64,000 nucleotides of DNA from Aspidapion aeneum (Eukaryota; Arthropoda; Insecta; Coleoptera; Brentidae), in NCBI GenBank assembly GCA_963576565.1, contig OY755039.1:130961140-131025139 (forward strand). The letters run 5' to 3'. Below, piece by piece: positions 1 to 11,206 of this stretch. Numbering within the stretch: the first letter of the stretch is position 1; every line of letters begins with the position of its first letter. Under the pieces are notes generated by a model. That model did no database searches. It was given only the letters and a program-made list of their open reading frames with translations, and had not been told where the DNA came from. Position numbers and translations under genes: made by a program.

Positions 1-189
1 AATTTGAAGCGTTCCGAAAACTATTATCTTACATCTTCACTCGCTCATTGTCGAGCGGTTGTCATTTTACAGGGTTTACACTCACAATAGTTCCAAATTC
101 CAGAGTTTTTCCAGGTTTTTTTTTTAGGTCTTGCAGAAACATATTTGCCAGAATATTTAAACTTTTTATTTATTCCAAAGTAATATTCA

Positions 190-690
190 GGGGGTTTCAC
201 CGAAACCTGTAAATTGCTTTTATTTTCAAGGGGACACTTTTTGCCTATCTTGAAATTTTTGTAGCACGCACCTCCTTCAAGGGGTATACTTTACCCCTAT
301 ATTTTGAATAGAGAAAGTGGATCTAGTAATACCTTGTTTTGAAGGTCTCTTGAATATCTTTACAACCGTGTTAAAATTTCAAAAGTCTATCGAATAGTTT
401 CTGAGGTATTTGCCTTCAAAGTTTCAAATTTGGACTGATAAAATAAAAATTTAATCGGAATTTTATATTTTTCAGATTTAATTTTTATTTTATTTTTCCT
501 TGGTAAATTTGAATATTTAAAAGCAAATATCTTAAAAACTAATCGATGGATTTTCAAAGGTATTACTAGACCCACTTACCCTATACAAAATTTAAGGGTT
601 TAAGTATACCTCCCGAAGTGCATGCTACAAAAACTTCAAGCCCACTCGCAAACAAAATCGACGTGTCCGGGGGTTTTTCCAAATTCATTA
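190..690. repeat. Imperfect foldback (MITE-like) repeat
   Basis: The stretch at about 245-330 (GTAGCACGCACCTCC, then TTCAAGGGGTATACTTTACC) returns as an imperfect reverse complement at about 560-640, with a centre near 455. The arms have diverged, so this is an old insertion. No coding sequence is supported here. It probably lies in an intron of the gene whose last exons begin at 1838. Confidence 0.55.
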
Positions 691-976
691 TCGTTTTTAA
701 GATATACGCCATTGACTGTTTAAAAGTTATAATTCCATGGTTTTTTTAGGTTTATTTTTTTCAGAAATATTGGTACCAGAGTGGTTTCAAGTTGATGTTT
801 ACAAGATTATTTAAATATTTTTCTATTTGAAAGTAACAAAACTTTTTTTATTTATTTCAAAATATTAGTCGCAGGGTTTTTCCAGTATCTCCCTTCTCTC
901 ACTTTTATTGTTGACCAAATTCCAGAGATTGATTGATGATTTAAGTGGATATTTCCAAGAATATTTAATTCTTTTT

Positions 977-1696
977 AGCTCACACATATACTATACTATA
1001 GTAGTGTGAGCTATGGTGATCCTAATTTTTTCGAGAAAAAAAAAGTTGCTCCGATTTCAAAATTTTTTATATATCTTTGCGTTTCAGATGATTTTGAAAC
1101 TTTTTTGTTGCGCCGTCTGTCTGTCTGTCTGTCTGTCTGTATGTCTGTAACGACGAACGCTCAAAAACCGCTTAGCCGATTTTAATGAAATTTGGTACCT
1201 AGGCTGGGACTTGGGTCGAGATGGTCCCATTTAAAAATGAAGAAAATCCACCGAACACAAACCAAATAAAAGGGTGGGGGTAGATTTCAAAAATTAGAGT
1301 TTATGTGAAAATATGGCGTGTGTGATATCAAACGAAAGGGAATTGAGTTTGCATTTAAACAAAATACATTTTAACTTATTTAAAAAAAAGGGTGGGGGTA
1401 TATTTTAAAAATTAGAGTTTAAGTGAAAATATGGCGTGTGTGATATCAAACGAAAGGTAATTGAGTCCGGAGTTTAACAAAATACATTTTAGTTTTTTGT
1501 TATTTTTAAGGGTGGGGGTAGATTTCAAAATTTTGAGTTTGAGTCAAAACATGGCTTGTGTGGTATCAAACAAAAGGTAATTTAGTGTGGAGTTGAATAA
1601 AATATATTTCAGTTTTTAGTTATATTAGCTCACACGTACACTATAACTATAGTACCTAGTGTGAGCTTAGGGGCCCATATATTGGCAGAGTATTTT
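977..1696 (+). mobile_element. Hairpin-ended repeat 'S', copy 1
   Basis: Both ends are short hairpins: AGCTCACAC...GTGTGAGCT at 977-1012 and again at 1627-1667. The left part carries a CTGT microsatellite (about 1116-1140). The body holds three tandem units of about 118 bp (about 1265, 1385 and 1505), each with AGGGTGGGGGTA and CAAACGAAAGG. A GGGCCCATATATTGG tail follows the right hairpin here and in some other copies. Related copies lie at 15688-15930, 32729-33312, 33513-34180 and 56780-57055. No ORF is seen, so this is a non-autonomous family; its superfamily is not identified. Confidence 0.7.
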
Positions 1697-1837
1697 ATTT
1701 GTTTCCAGAGTTTTGAGACTTAAAAATCCAGGATATTTCTAGGTTTTTTAGTTGAGTGTGAACCATCTATATTAAGACTAGCTTTGGTTATAAATAATAG
1801 TTAATAGTAATTATTAATCTTTCATAATTATTCACAG

Positions 1838-3244
1838 GTATCGTTCCAAGAACTACAAGACGAGCTGTGGTTCAGAAAATAGACCCATTGGTTCAAGAGG
1901 CCGCTGATACTGCTGAGGCGACAGCTTCTATTACAACTCAACTTATAAAGGTTCAGAAGGAGGTATGTATGTAGGTCTCTTTTTAATCCAATAAAAATAT
2001 GTAATTTTTTCTCTCTCTGGGCAAACTTCACCAAATGTAGAGCAAGCTAGTAAATTTTTTGATGAAAACACAATTTCGCCTGTCGAGCATGGGAATAGAA
2101 AAACAACTGACTAAAATGTGATAGTCTAGTTAACTTTATTTGATTGCGTTGAGTTAAATAATAAATTTTCTAGTTGTCACATTTTTAATTATAATTAAAA
2201 TTCATTGCAACACACAAATTTTGGATATAATTGCTTTCCTTGTTTCAAGAAACAAAGAGTTTGGATTACTTGTAATTTTTTATCTCTAATATGCTGTGGA
2301 AGGATCAAACAGTTGAAGAAACGCCATCAAATGAACCAACTGCAAACCTCTATGTTTTTGTCTTATAGGAAATTGAGGATAATGAGGAGGAGTCAAACGA
2401 GCTTCATATCGGTGAGGAGGAAGAGGCGGCTGAACACATTCTTGGTGTGGAAGAGTACACACAACAGGTGCCCATTGAAAATCTGGCCGGAATGGGACTA
2501 TCCAAACGAAATTTGTAAGTAATTGGCATATATATGGTCATGAAAAAAGGTGTAATCTATATTTCTGATATTTCTTCTTAAAGTGACACAAGACAAGTAA
2601 AGTTCTTAGAGTAACAGTCATTTAAACCACGTTATTTCGTCGGTACATTTCTGCTGCTACCACGGATTTCTTTTCTTCTGACATATTTTGCTGAAAAGTT
2701 TAAAAATCAAAAACAAAAAATCGAGTATTTTCGATTTTTCTCATAAAATTTTAGGTTATGTAAAAAAATTGTTTTTGCAAAAGTTGTAGACCTTTTTATT
2801 ACCTATAAATGTTGTCTTTAACTTCTTTCGATAGGAAGTGTGGTATTGCTATAGTAAAAACCGTTACCACCCCTGAAAGTTCACCCCATTTCACAGTAAT
2901 AACTCGGATCAAGTCTAATTTATATTTCCTGTCGCCTGCAATATATTTTCTTTAATTTTCAATAGTTTCATGCTGTTACTATTTTTTTTCCTTTTTTGCC
3001 TTTGTAAAAAGTATATGAACTTGTCTACAGAATGGTTATTTAATCTTAAGTTAAAATAATATATTTTAGTGCTTTTCTGAATGGACTATCAGTAATTTAC
3101 GCTTTCGCAGAGTATTTTAAAAGTAACTTTTTCATTTTCAGGTACACTAATGGCCATGAATTGTTTTTGGTTACGTATCCCAACGACATTCAAACAACCG
3201 AAAGGGAGGTGACTGCCAATTGGATCGAACCAGCACAGTCGTAA
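1838..3244 (+). CDS. 3' part of an unrecognised host gene (last three exons)
   Basis: Three exons join with matching phases: 1838-1962, 2369-2514 and 3142-3244. Acceptors are TTCACAG, TCTTATAG and TTTTCAG; donors are GTATGT and GTAAGT. The product ends with about 124 residues: a basic/polar start (IVPRTTRR), an acidic segment rich in E (about residues 43-70), then a tail with the stretch GLSKRNLYTNGHELF, ending in WIEPAQS before TAA at 3242. The 5' exons lie left of the window. AATAAA overlaps the stop (TAATAAA, 3242-3248), so a very short 3' UTR is possible. I do not recognise the family and assign no function; it could be a nuclear or scaffold protein, but nothing shown here proves that. 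Confidence 0.7.
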
Positions 3245-3309
3245 TAAAACTGTAAGTTTGTTTTTACTATTGACTTTATGATCATTTGCTTTAATTAACA
3301 AGTTATAGT

Positions 3310-3965
3310 TGGAGGAGAAAAGGGTTCAGTACAGTTGACCAAATTAACCATAAAAATCCTAATAGAACAAGCCAACGAATACAACATTTCACTATATATT
3401 GCGTTTAGACTTTGAAAAAGCATTCGATGGCATCAAACTGGGCAGTAAAAGCAGCTTTCATTATTAGCCGAATATATATAGAAAAGCAACAACATCAATC
3501 AAAATCCACAAAGGAACCAAGCGGATCCACATAAGAAGACACACACAATATCCCCTAAACGATTTACCCAGGCCCTAGAAGATGTTTTTAAAAACTTAGA
3601 AATGCTGATGATATAGCCTTAATAACAGAAAAGAAAGAAGAACTGATAAAAATGCTGGAAGAACTGGATACAGCAGCTAAAAATATAGGCTTAAGATCAA
3701 TGGAAAGACAAATGTTACATGTAAAGCTAACAAATAGAAAAAAGGAATGGATGTATAAGAAATAAAACAAAAGTAAGGGATGTCAGAGGAGAAGTAGCAA
3801 AATTTGTCGGTCATAATATCAGACAGAAAGACGATCGATGGAACAAATGTATTGTAAACTGGAGACCTTGGGAAAATAAAAGAAGTAGGGGAAGACACCA
3901 AATGAGAGGCCTATGTCCAAAGATAGATCAAAGAAGGCTAAATAGATAGATAAATAGATAGTTGA
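3310..3965 (+). pseudogene. RTE/BovB-type LINE relic
   Basis: Broken frames still read as reverse transcriptase pieces: KILIEQANEYNIS-like at 3353-3400, a NADDIALI-type catalytic box near 3601-3625, and a C-terminal stretch with GHNIRQKDDRWNKCIVNW near 3811-3870, typical of RTE-type ORF ends. Stops and frameshifts occur throughout. The 3' end runs into a TAGATA microsatellite (about 3930-3965), as RTE elements often do. A relative of the same family is at 34742-35315. Confidence 0.7.
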
Positions 3966-4373
3966 GAAAAATCTCTTACATGGAAAATGCCAATATTTCG
4001 AAACCCTATAGCACAGAGTGCAGGAGCGGCTCCTATATAGGTATTCAATATAAACAAATAGGTAAATTTTATTATTTTCCTATGACAGCATCTTTTGGAT
4101 CGTCCCTCATATTGGACACGTAATTCGCGCTTTCTGGTCAAAGCGAAACGAAGCCCATATTTTGTCTCTGTCCAAGCCCTTGCGGTTTTGATATTTCCCT
4201 TTCTGTCAAATTCTGTTTATAAGAGAATACGGAAATTAACACGCAAAATATCGGCAACGTTCGTGAAACTTTCGATATTGCCGGTCAAAAGCCCAGTATT
4301 TACGCTACCCATATGAATCAGCCTAATGTACGAGAAAATATTTACTGGCTTGCTTATTTGAGATGTTTTTCTA

Positions 4374-5546
4374 GGAAGGGCGAAAAAATATCGAAACACA
4401 AAATATCGAAAAACACAATATCGAATTAAAATATCGAAAGTACATAATATCGAAACTACAAAATATCGAATAACAAAATATCGAAACTACAAAATATCGA
4501 AAATACAAAATATCGAAACAACAAAATATCGAAAATACAAAATATCGAAAACACAAAATATCGAATAACAAAATATCGAAAATACAAAATATCGAAAATA
4601 CAAAATATCGAAACAACAAAATATCGAAACAACAAAATATCGAAAATACAAAATATCGAAAACACAAAATATCGAAAATACAATATATCGAAACAACAAA
4701 ATATCGAAAATCAAAAACAGAAAATTTCGGAACCTTCACCTAACCTGACCCTGACCTAATCTAACGTACCCTAATCTGATATAACCACACAAAAATAGAT
4801 AGTTTCAAAAACCTAACCTAACGAAACCTAATGAAATCTAACCGAACCGAATAAAACCAAACCAAAGCAAACTAAACCAACAATTTAAAAAAAAAAAAAA
4901 AACTTTCCTGAATTCTTTCCCGGGATCCTAGAAGGTGTGAATTCGAACCGAACCGAACCGAATTGAACCGAACCAAACCTAATTAGCAGTGTTGTAGTTT
5001 AGATTGGTTAGGTTAGGTTTGATTCGGTTCAGTTACGTTCGGTTTGGTTCGGTTCGGTACGGTTCGGTTCGTATTCACACCCTCTAGGATCCCTGGAAAC
5101 AAGTCAGGAAAGTTTTTTTTTTAAATTGTTGGTTCAGTTTGCTTTGGTTCGGTTCGTTTCGGCTAGATTTGATTAGGTTTTGTCAGGTTAGATTTTTGAA
5201 ACTTTCGATTTTTATGAAGTTAGGTCAGATTAGGTTTAGTTAGATTACGTTAGGTCAGGGTCGGGTTATGTTAAGGTTTCGAAATTTTCTATTTTTGATT
5301 TCGAAAATTTGTTAATTTCGATATTTTGTATGTTCGATATTTTGTGATTCGATAATTTGTATTTTCGATATTTTGTATTTTCGATATTTTGTATTTTCGA
5401 TATTTTATATTTTCGATATTTTGTAGTTTCGATATTTTGTGGTTTCGATATTTTGTAGTTTCGATATTTTGTATGTTTTGGATATTTTGTATTTTCGATA
5501 TTTTGTGTTTTCGATATTTTGTGTTTCGATATTTTTTCGCCCTTCC
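4374..5546. mobile_element. Foldback element A (CAAAATATCGAAAATA arms)
   Basis: This is a 1173-bp inverted repeat. The ends are GGAAGGGCG...CGCCCTTCC. The flanks are an exact 9-bp duplication GTTTTTCTA (4365-4373 and 5547-5555), which supports a real insertion. Each arm is about 20 copies of a unit with a period near 16 bp (CAAAATATCGAAAATA and variants). The inner core has degenerate pentamers (CCTAA/CCGAA, reverse TTAGG/TTCGG) and an inverted module TCCCGGGATCCTAGA...GTGTGAAT. There is no transposase; ORFs here are low-complexity translations. The 9-bp TSD and foldback form suggest a Mutator-like or Foldback-type element. Confidence 0.8.
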
Positions 5547-5555
5547 GTTTTTCTA

Positions 5556-6834
5556 GTTTTATATAAATGTAAAAAATTTGTAATAACTGTAAGTTTTGTG
5601 TTATCGCCTCGGATGTTTTAAACAAAAATTTATTGTGATGGAAAAAATGCCTAAAATGGAAAAAAATAACTTTTTTCATTATGTTTTTTTTTTTAACTAC
5701 TATTTAAATTTAGCTATTTAATAGAATTCACTAAAATATGATGCCAAAGGTTTACTATGCATTTTTGCATAGGTAATTATGCAAAAATATTAAATCAAGA
5801 AATTTTTATTTTTGGCATATCAAAACATCAACATTTTTAACAAATATCCATTTTTAAAGTCTTTAGGCTATCCCTTTTAATATTTGTTTTGAGGGGGACG
5901 GCATTTTACCATTTTGCCCGAGGCGGCGAAACTGCTCTGCCGCTGTTAGTTAAAAGGCCGCAATTTTGCCGTCTTAACTAACGGGGGCAGTGCTAGCAGC
6001 AGCTCTGACAGGTGTAGAGGCATACTTTTGCTAATTAATTGTAATAGATTTTTAGATCATTCTTTTTTTTTAGAAATGGGAATAGCTGAAAGTTTTGAGT
6101 TTCGTTGTGATATGTCGAGGTGTTTTTCGTCTCCGAAAAGCTTTAAGAAAACCACTGCTGCAGATTTTATTGATTAACCTTTTTGTTTTGGAAATTAGTA
6201 TTCAATTTTTTTTAAATTAAAAACTCTTGCTATATTGGCCGAGTTGTCACTCCTTTATAACTTTTTCCAATATTCAATTATGTGTATGCTTTTATAGTCT
6301 TAAACTGGGTACTTTAAGGGGGGAGCAACATTTTTTTAAATGCATTGAAGTGTTATGCTGTAGCATTAAAAAACACCCCCACAAGGCCTAGTTTGGGACA
6401 CGGTACCCTATTAACAATTACTTAGATAGGTATGTGCCGTTGTATAATTTTGTAGATGTATGTTAAGTAATATTTTTAGTAATATAATATCAAAGAATGT
6501 GGAAAATGTATAATTGTTAATTTTTTATCTGCAGTCAGATGATAACAATAAATAATTCATTAGTAGGAGAAGGTATAGGTATAGGGGCTCCAAATGATTC
6601 TGACTTTCATTCACAACTGTGTTGAACAACCCCATTATTGTTACAAGTTATGCGATGCTTAATTCTTAATGTATACCTTTTTAGGATAAACGAAACTTTG
6701 TTTACCACACATGCAATAGTTTCAGTTGTTTTCGAACATACTCGGTCCTAGAGACCCTGTATATGTATGACTTGTTTTAAAGAAATAAATATGTCATACT
6801 ACTCGGTCCCAAGTTACCACATAACTTGATAAAT
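5556..6834. other. Intergenic stretch without a supported gene
   Basis: AT-rich DNA between foldback A and the MITE at 6835. A short decayed hairpin is visible near 5940-5990 (GCTGTTAGTTAA against TTAACTAACGG). The repeated words ACTCGGTCC and GAGACCCTG near 6735-6815 resemble the MITE arm at 17302. No exon or RNA gene is supported. Confidence 0.5.
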
Positions 6835-7082
6835 CGGCTGTCCCAAGGACAGGCACAGTGATTGACATGATCTTTTCTTATTTATAAACTTCTCATTGTC
6901 GATTTACTCAATGCAAAATCTATATCAAGTAGACCAAGTAATTTTCAAACAAGCATGGTATAGAGATTTGGTAGGTATACTTGGCTATACCTCGATAAAA
7001 ATTTTACATTTGTAAATAGACAATGAAAAGTTTATGCTATGATTTTTTCTTAATGTTACTGTGTTTTTTCTTGAGACAGCCG
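6835..7082. repeat. MITE with about 80-bp degenerate TIRs
   Basis: The ends CGGCTGTCCCAAGGAC and (reverse) CGGCTGTCTCAAGAAA form long imperfect inverted repeats, continuing through CACAGT and AAACTTnTCATTGTC. The length is about 248 bp with no ORF. The superfamily is unclear because no clean target duplication is visible. Confidence 0.55.
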
Positions 7083-7213
7083 GAATTGTCAAAAATACCA
7101 GAGGTTATGTCTATTATCTTTGTAAACATTAGTTGATTTGGTACGGGACTTGAAACGGTATTCCGGCTCCAGTTTTAAAAGCAATCGCGGGCATTTGTGC
7201 ATTTTTAATATAA

Positions 7214-7621
7214 TGTTACGGGTTCACAACGACAAATTAAAACTCGCAATTGTTGAAAACGATACGTCAATTTATTTCGACAAATTATGTACAAAAATAC
7301 GCACTTAAACTTACTAATAACTTGCGAATAATTCACTACTTTAATCCGCCTATTAACTTCGCGATCACTAGCATTGGTTATCTCTGACTGACTGCCTGGT
7401 GCGCGACCCCGGCCCTATATATATATAGGATCGTCCATCTCTCTCGAACTTTCCGGCAGCCTTCGACGTCCGGAAAGTTCTCGTATTATTACGACCGCAA
7501 GTCACAGATAACGCAACTAAAACCTAGACTAAGAATACAACCTTAAGATAAATCAACCTAATACTACACTAAACCTAAATAAATTCCAATTATAAAATTT
7601 AAATAACTTAAATTTGTAACA
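7214..7621 (-). repeat. Gypsy 3' LTR (in element sense)
   Basis: 408 bp, TGTTACGGG...TTTGTAACA, with TG...CA ends. It contains a TATATATATA tract near 7413-7428, a candidate TATA region. It is nearly identical to 13347-13752. Confidence 0.93.
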
Positions 7622-7638
7622 CTATCCTCCTCTTCAGG
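7622..7638 (-). promoter_or_regulatory. Polypurine tract of the Gypsy element
   Basis: Read on the minus strand, CCTGAAGAGGAGGATAG directly abuts the 3' LTR, the expected place for plus-strand priming. It overlaps the end of the pol frame. Confidence 0.7.
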
Positions 7639-10210
7639 TTTGATCGTCTCGATCAACATTTCCCAGGTAAGGTTTTAGTCTGTCTAGATGAACAACTTTC
7701 ATCTTGGACTTCGGGCTTCTCTGGATTCGGTAGACTACATCATTAATTCTCTTAACAACTTTATAAGGCCCTTCCCATGGTGGTGTCAACTTAGGTGATC
7801 TTCCTTTCTTGCGTTGAGGATTGTATAGCCAGACTTGATCATTCTCTTTGAACCCTGAAGAGTTTGCTTTCAGGTCATATCTCGCTTTCATGCGGTCACT
7901 GGCTATTTCTATTCGCTCTCTAACCACTTCATGGATATCGTGCAGCTTTTGCCTTAAACGTTCGACATAGTCATTAACCTCTAAGTGTTCTTCTTCAGGT
8001 GAACCAAACATGATATCACATGGTAAACGCAGTTCTCTACCAAACAGGATACTAGATGGAGTAGCTCCTGTCGTATTATGAATGGCGGTTCTATAGGCCA
8101 TCAAAAACAATGGAATATATTGGTCCCAATCTGTTTGGTGCTCATCAACAACTTTGCACAGATGTTCTTCTATTGTTTTATTAAATCTTTCAACCATGCC
8201 ATCTGACTGCGGATGTAAAGCCGTAGTCCGTGTTTTATGTATTCCTAAAAGGTCACAGAGATTCTGGAAGAGCTTTGATTCAAAGTTTCTTCCTTGATCT
8301 GAATGTAGTTCCAAAGGAATGCCAAATCGGCTGAAAACATCATTTACCAGAACATCTGCAACTGTAGCGGCCTCTTGGTTAGGCAAAGCAAAAACTTCTG
8401 GCCATTTGCTAAAGTAATCCATGACAACAAGGATGTATTTGTTGCCCTTTTTAGTTTCTGGAAATGGTCCGGCCACATCAATAGCAATGCGTTCGAATGG
8501 CAGACCTACGTTATATTGTTTCATTTGACCTCTGGACCTTGTTTTGGGACCTTGGCTGGCTGCACAAGTCGAACATCGGCGGCACCAGTTTTTCACATCT
8601 TGAAAGTAATTGACCCAATAAAATCGGTTTCGAATTTTGTCCATGGTTTTATTGATGCCTAGGTGCGCGCCTGATTTTCCACCATGGCATTCGGCCACTA
8701 TATTGTCTACCATGCTCCTAGGAACCACTACTTGATTAACCACAGTAAGGCCATCGGCACTTTCCCAGGCACGTTTAAGGATGTTTTCCTCTACTATCAG
8801 TGAATCCCATTGTGCCCACAGTGATTTGAATATCACTCCTTGGTTTGCGATATCTTGCCATGATGGTCGTGGCTTGTTATCTTCTTTCAATCGCAAGATA
8901 GGTCCTACATCTTTGTCGTTAAGTTGTGTGGTTCTAATCGAAGCCGTCATCCATTCTTCATCTGGTTCTAACTTTATCTGGCGCACGTAGGTAATTCCTT
9001 CTTTCTGGTCAATTTTCCTGCAATGTTTACAATCCTCAGGGCAAGGTCTTCTGGACAATGCATCCGCATTATTATGCACCCTTCCCGCTCGGTGCTTAAT
9101 TTGATAATGGTATTGTTGTAGCTTTTCTATCCATCTCGCGACTTGCCCCTCAGGTTGTTTCATTTTCATGAGCCACTGTAACGCAGCATGATCCGTTCTA
9201 ATCAGAAACTCTTGTCCATAGAGATATTTGTGAAAGTGATCTACGGATTTAATGATGGCTAGGAGCTCCTTTCTGGTAACACAATAATTTCTCTCTGGTT
9301 TGGATAGCTTTTTGCTGAAAAATTCGATGACCCGTTCTTCTCCATCTTGTACTTGGGAGAGTACTGCTCCTATGCCATCGTTGCTCGCATCAGTATCTAA
9401 TATGAATTTACCTTTGGGAATGGGATATGCAAGAATCGGACTAGAACATAATGCTGCCTTTAGTCTTCTAAATGCTTGGTCACATTCAGTATTCCATCTG
9501 TAAGAAGCTTTATCTTCTGTAAGTCTATGTAATGGAGACGCTATTTTGGCGAATCCTTCTACAAATCGTCTGTAGTATGTACACAGACCCAAAAAGCTTC
9601 TCAATTCATGTTTGTCACGAGGTTGAGGCCATTCTTTTATTGCTTGTAACTTCTTTTCGTCGGTATGGATGCCTTTTCGGGAAACGACGTGACCCAGGAA
9701 CTTAACTTTTTCTTGGAACAGAAAACATTTCTTTGAGTTCAATTTAAGATTTGCGTTCCTGATTCTTGAGAATACTTCTCGTAAATTATCTAGATGATCT
9801 TGAAATGATTTCCCCATTACTATGACATCATCCAAATAGACTAGGCAGGTTTTCCAAGTAAGGCCTCGTAGAACGACTTCCATTAGTCTTTCAAATGTAG
9901 CTGGGGCATTGCACAGGCCAAATGGCATCACATTAAACTGATAAAGTCCACTTCCAGCAGAGAATGCAGTCTTCTCTTTATCTCCTTCAAAGATTCCTAC
10001 TTGCCAATACCCACTTTTCAGGTCAAGAGTAGAAAACCAATATGATCCTGCCAACGTTGTTAATGTGTCGTCTATTCTTGGCAGTGGGTAACTATCTTTC
10101 TTGGTCACATCGTTAAGTTTCCTGTAGTCGACACAAAATCTAGTACTTCCATCCTTTTTAGTGACAAACACCACAGGAGATGACCAAGGTTGATGACTCT
10201 TCAATAACAC
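7634..10210 (-). CDS. pol: Gypsy pol: reverse transcriptase, RNase H, integrase (N-terminus frameshifted away)
   Basis: The 858-codon open part starts inside the RT palm (SHQPWSSPVV). RT shows the YLDD box at about residues 125-128. RNase H begins at the ILDTDASNDGIGAVLS motif. Integrase has a His/Cys zinc region (GAHLGINKT...CRRCSTC) and the D,D,E core (AIDVAGPF, HSDQGRNFE, VERFNKT). The missing RT N-terminus lies in the protease frame at about 10206-10420 (RRLPMAKQEEVHNL), so a one-base frameshift near 10205 separates the two. RT and integrase together would copy and insert the element; this copy cannot make an intact polyprotein without recoding. Confidence 0.93.
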   Translation of the reverse strand: MLLKSHQPWSSPVVFVTKKDGSTRFCVDYRKLNDVTKKDSYPLPRIDDTLTTLAGSYWFSTLDLKSGYWQVGIFEGDKEKTAFSAGSGLYQFNVMPFGLCNAPATFERLMEVVLRGLTWKTCLVYLDDVIVMGKSFQDHLDNLREVFSRIRNANLKLNSKKCFLFQEKVKFLGHVVSRKGIHTDEKKLQAIKEWPQPRDKHELRSFLGLCTYYRRFVEGFAKIASPLHRLTEDKASYRWNTECDQAFRRLKAALCSSPILAYPIPKGKFILDTDASNDGIGAVLSQVQDGEERVIEFFSKKLSKPERNYCVTRKELLAIIKSVDHFHKYLYGQEFLIRTDHAALQWLMKMKQPEGQVARWIEKLQQYHYQIKHRAGRVHNNADALSRRPCPEDCKHCRKIDQKEGITYVRQIKLEPDEEWMTASIRTTQLNDKDVGPILRLKEDNKPRPSWQDIANQGVIFKSLWAQWDSLIVEENILKRAWESADGLTVVNQVVVPRSMVDNIVAECHGGKSGAHLGINKTMDKIRNRFYWVNYFQDVKNWCRRCSTCAASQGPKTRSRGQMKQYNVGLPFERIAIDVAGPFPETKKGNKYILVVMDYFSKWPEVFALPNQEAATVADVLVNDVFSRFGIPLELHSDQGRNFESKLFQNLCDLLGIHKTRTTALHPQSDGMVERFNKTIEEHLCKVVDEHQTDWDQYIPLFLMAYRTAIHNTTGATPSSILFGRELRLPCDIMFGSPEEEHLEVNDYVERLRQKLHDIHEVVRERIEIASDRMKARYDLKANSSGFKENDQVWLYNPQRKKGRSPKLTPPWEGPYKVVKRINDVVYRIQRSPKSKMKVVHLDRLKPYLGNVDRDDQT

Positions 10211-10421
10211 CGTCGCTGAGCATTTTATTAATGAGATTGTGAACTTCTTCTTGCTTGGCCATTGGTAGTCTTCTTGGGGGCTGTCTTATCGGTTGGGCAT
10301 CGCCAGTGTTGATAGCATGTTGAATAAGGTTTGTGCGTCCCGAACTACTCCTAGTTTCGAAGATATTACTTTGTTCTTCTATAAACTCTCTCGCTTTACT
10401 AAATTCTTCTGGAGTGAGATG

Positions 10422-11189
10422 TTACCAAGTTGTCTCAAATTGCTGAAGTACCTCCATTGGTAACTTGCTTGTATCCTCGGAAGTTGGCTCTTCACATCTT
10501 GTTACTATCTGTACTGGTTCAAATAATGCTACCACCTCCCCCTTATTAATTTTGACACTATTTGGGAAAATATTGGCGACTCTAATCGGGATGTCTTTAT
10601 CGGTTTTAACTAGTGATTTTGCAACGAGGTAGGTGTTGGGTGTGTTTTGTTGGCTTATGAGTCCGACGCAGCTTGATGTTTTACTTTCTAGCCTCCCAAA
10701 AATTATGGTCTCACTGTTACCGACTAGTCTTGTTGTGCATACTGCCACCACCTTTATTGGTTCTTTATTGATGTGACTATTTGACAAAATGAACTCTTCG
10801 TTCCCAAATCTTAGGGTATTAAGTTTATTATCAAACGCAAATCCATGTTTACTTATCAGGTCCATTCCCAAGATAAATTCGTCTTCTATGTCTGCAACTA
10901 ATACCGAGTGGCGAATCTTCAACCTCCCCAGCTGTAGGTCTATGTCTGTCTGCCCCAACACGTCGGCGGATTCTCCAGTCACAGTCTTAAGTGTTATTTT
11001 CTTTTCTGTTGGTCGAATTTTATATCTCGTTGCAATTTTGAACTTAAGCAATGATATGGCAGCACCAGTGTCTACTGTTATATTAACTTTTCTTCCATTA
11101 ATAAGTCCGTCGATGTTAAGACTGTCAGCAGTATGTTTTAAGCTCTTGATAGAGTAAATTTTGGGGGCTAAATTCCCATTAGCCAACAC
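10422..11189 (-). CDS. Gypsy aspartic protease frame
   Basis: The frame contains the retropepsin motif DTGAAISLL and the downstream ILGMD motif of Ty3/Gypsy proteases. It ends ETTW then TAA at 10422-10424, but the same frame resumes as HLTPEEFSKAREFIEEQ into the RT N-terminus. The TAA therefore looks like a nonsense mutation rather than a natural end. The protease frame is open upstream of its first ATG and meets the nucleocapsid frame by a -1 shift near 11207-11220. Confidence 0.88.
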   Translation of the reverse strand: MLANGNLAPKIYSIKSLKHTADSLNIDGLINGRKVNITVDTGAAISLLKFKIATRYKIRPTEKKITLKTVTGESADVLGQTDIDLQLGRLKIRHSVLVADIEDEFILGMDLISKHGFAFDNKLNTLRFGNEEFILSNSHINKEPIKVVAVCTTRLVGNSETIIFGRLESKTSSCVGLISQQNTPNTYLVAKSLVKTDKDIPIRVANIFPNSVKINKGEVVALFEPVQIVTRCEEPTSEDTSKLPMEVLQQFETTW

Positions 11190-11206
11190 CAGCCCCTCTG
11201 CGTTGA

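Noticed and set aside
4371..5679. Open frames with FRYFVFSIFC- or KYRKYKISK-like repeats
   Set aside because: They are translations of the 16-bp foldback arms in several frames on both strands; no gene.
8375..9503. Plus-strand ORFs opposite Gypsy pol
   Set aside because: Antisense shadows of a clear RT-integrase frame.
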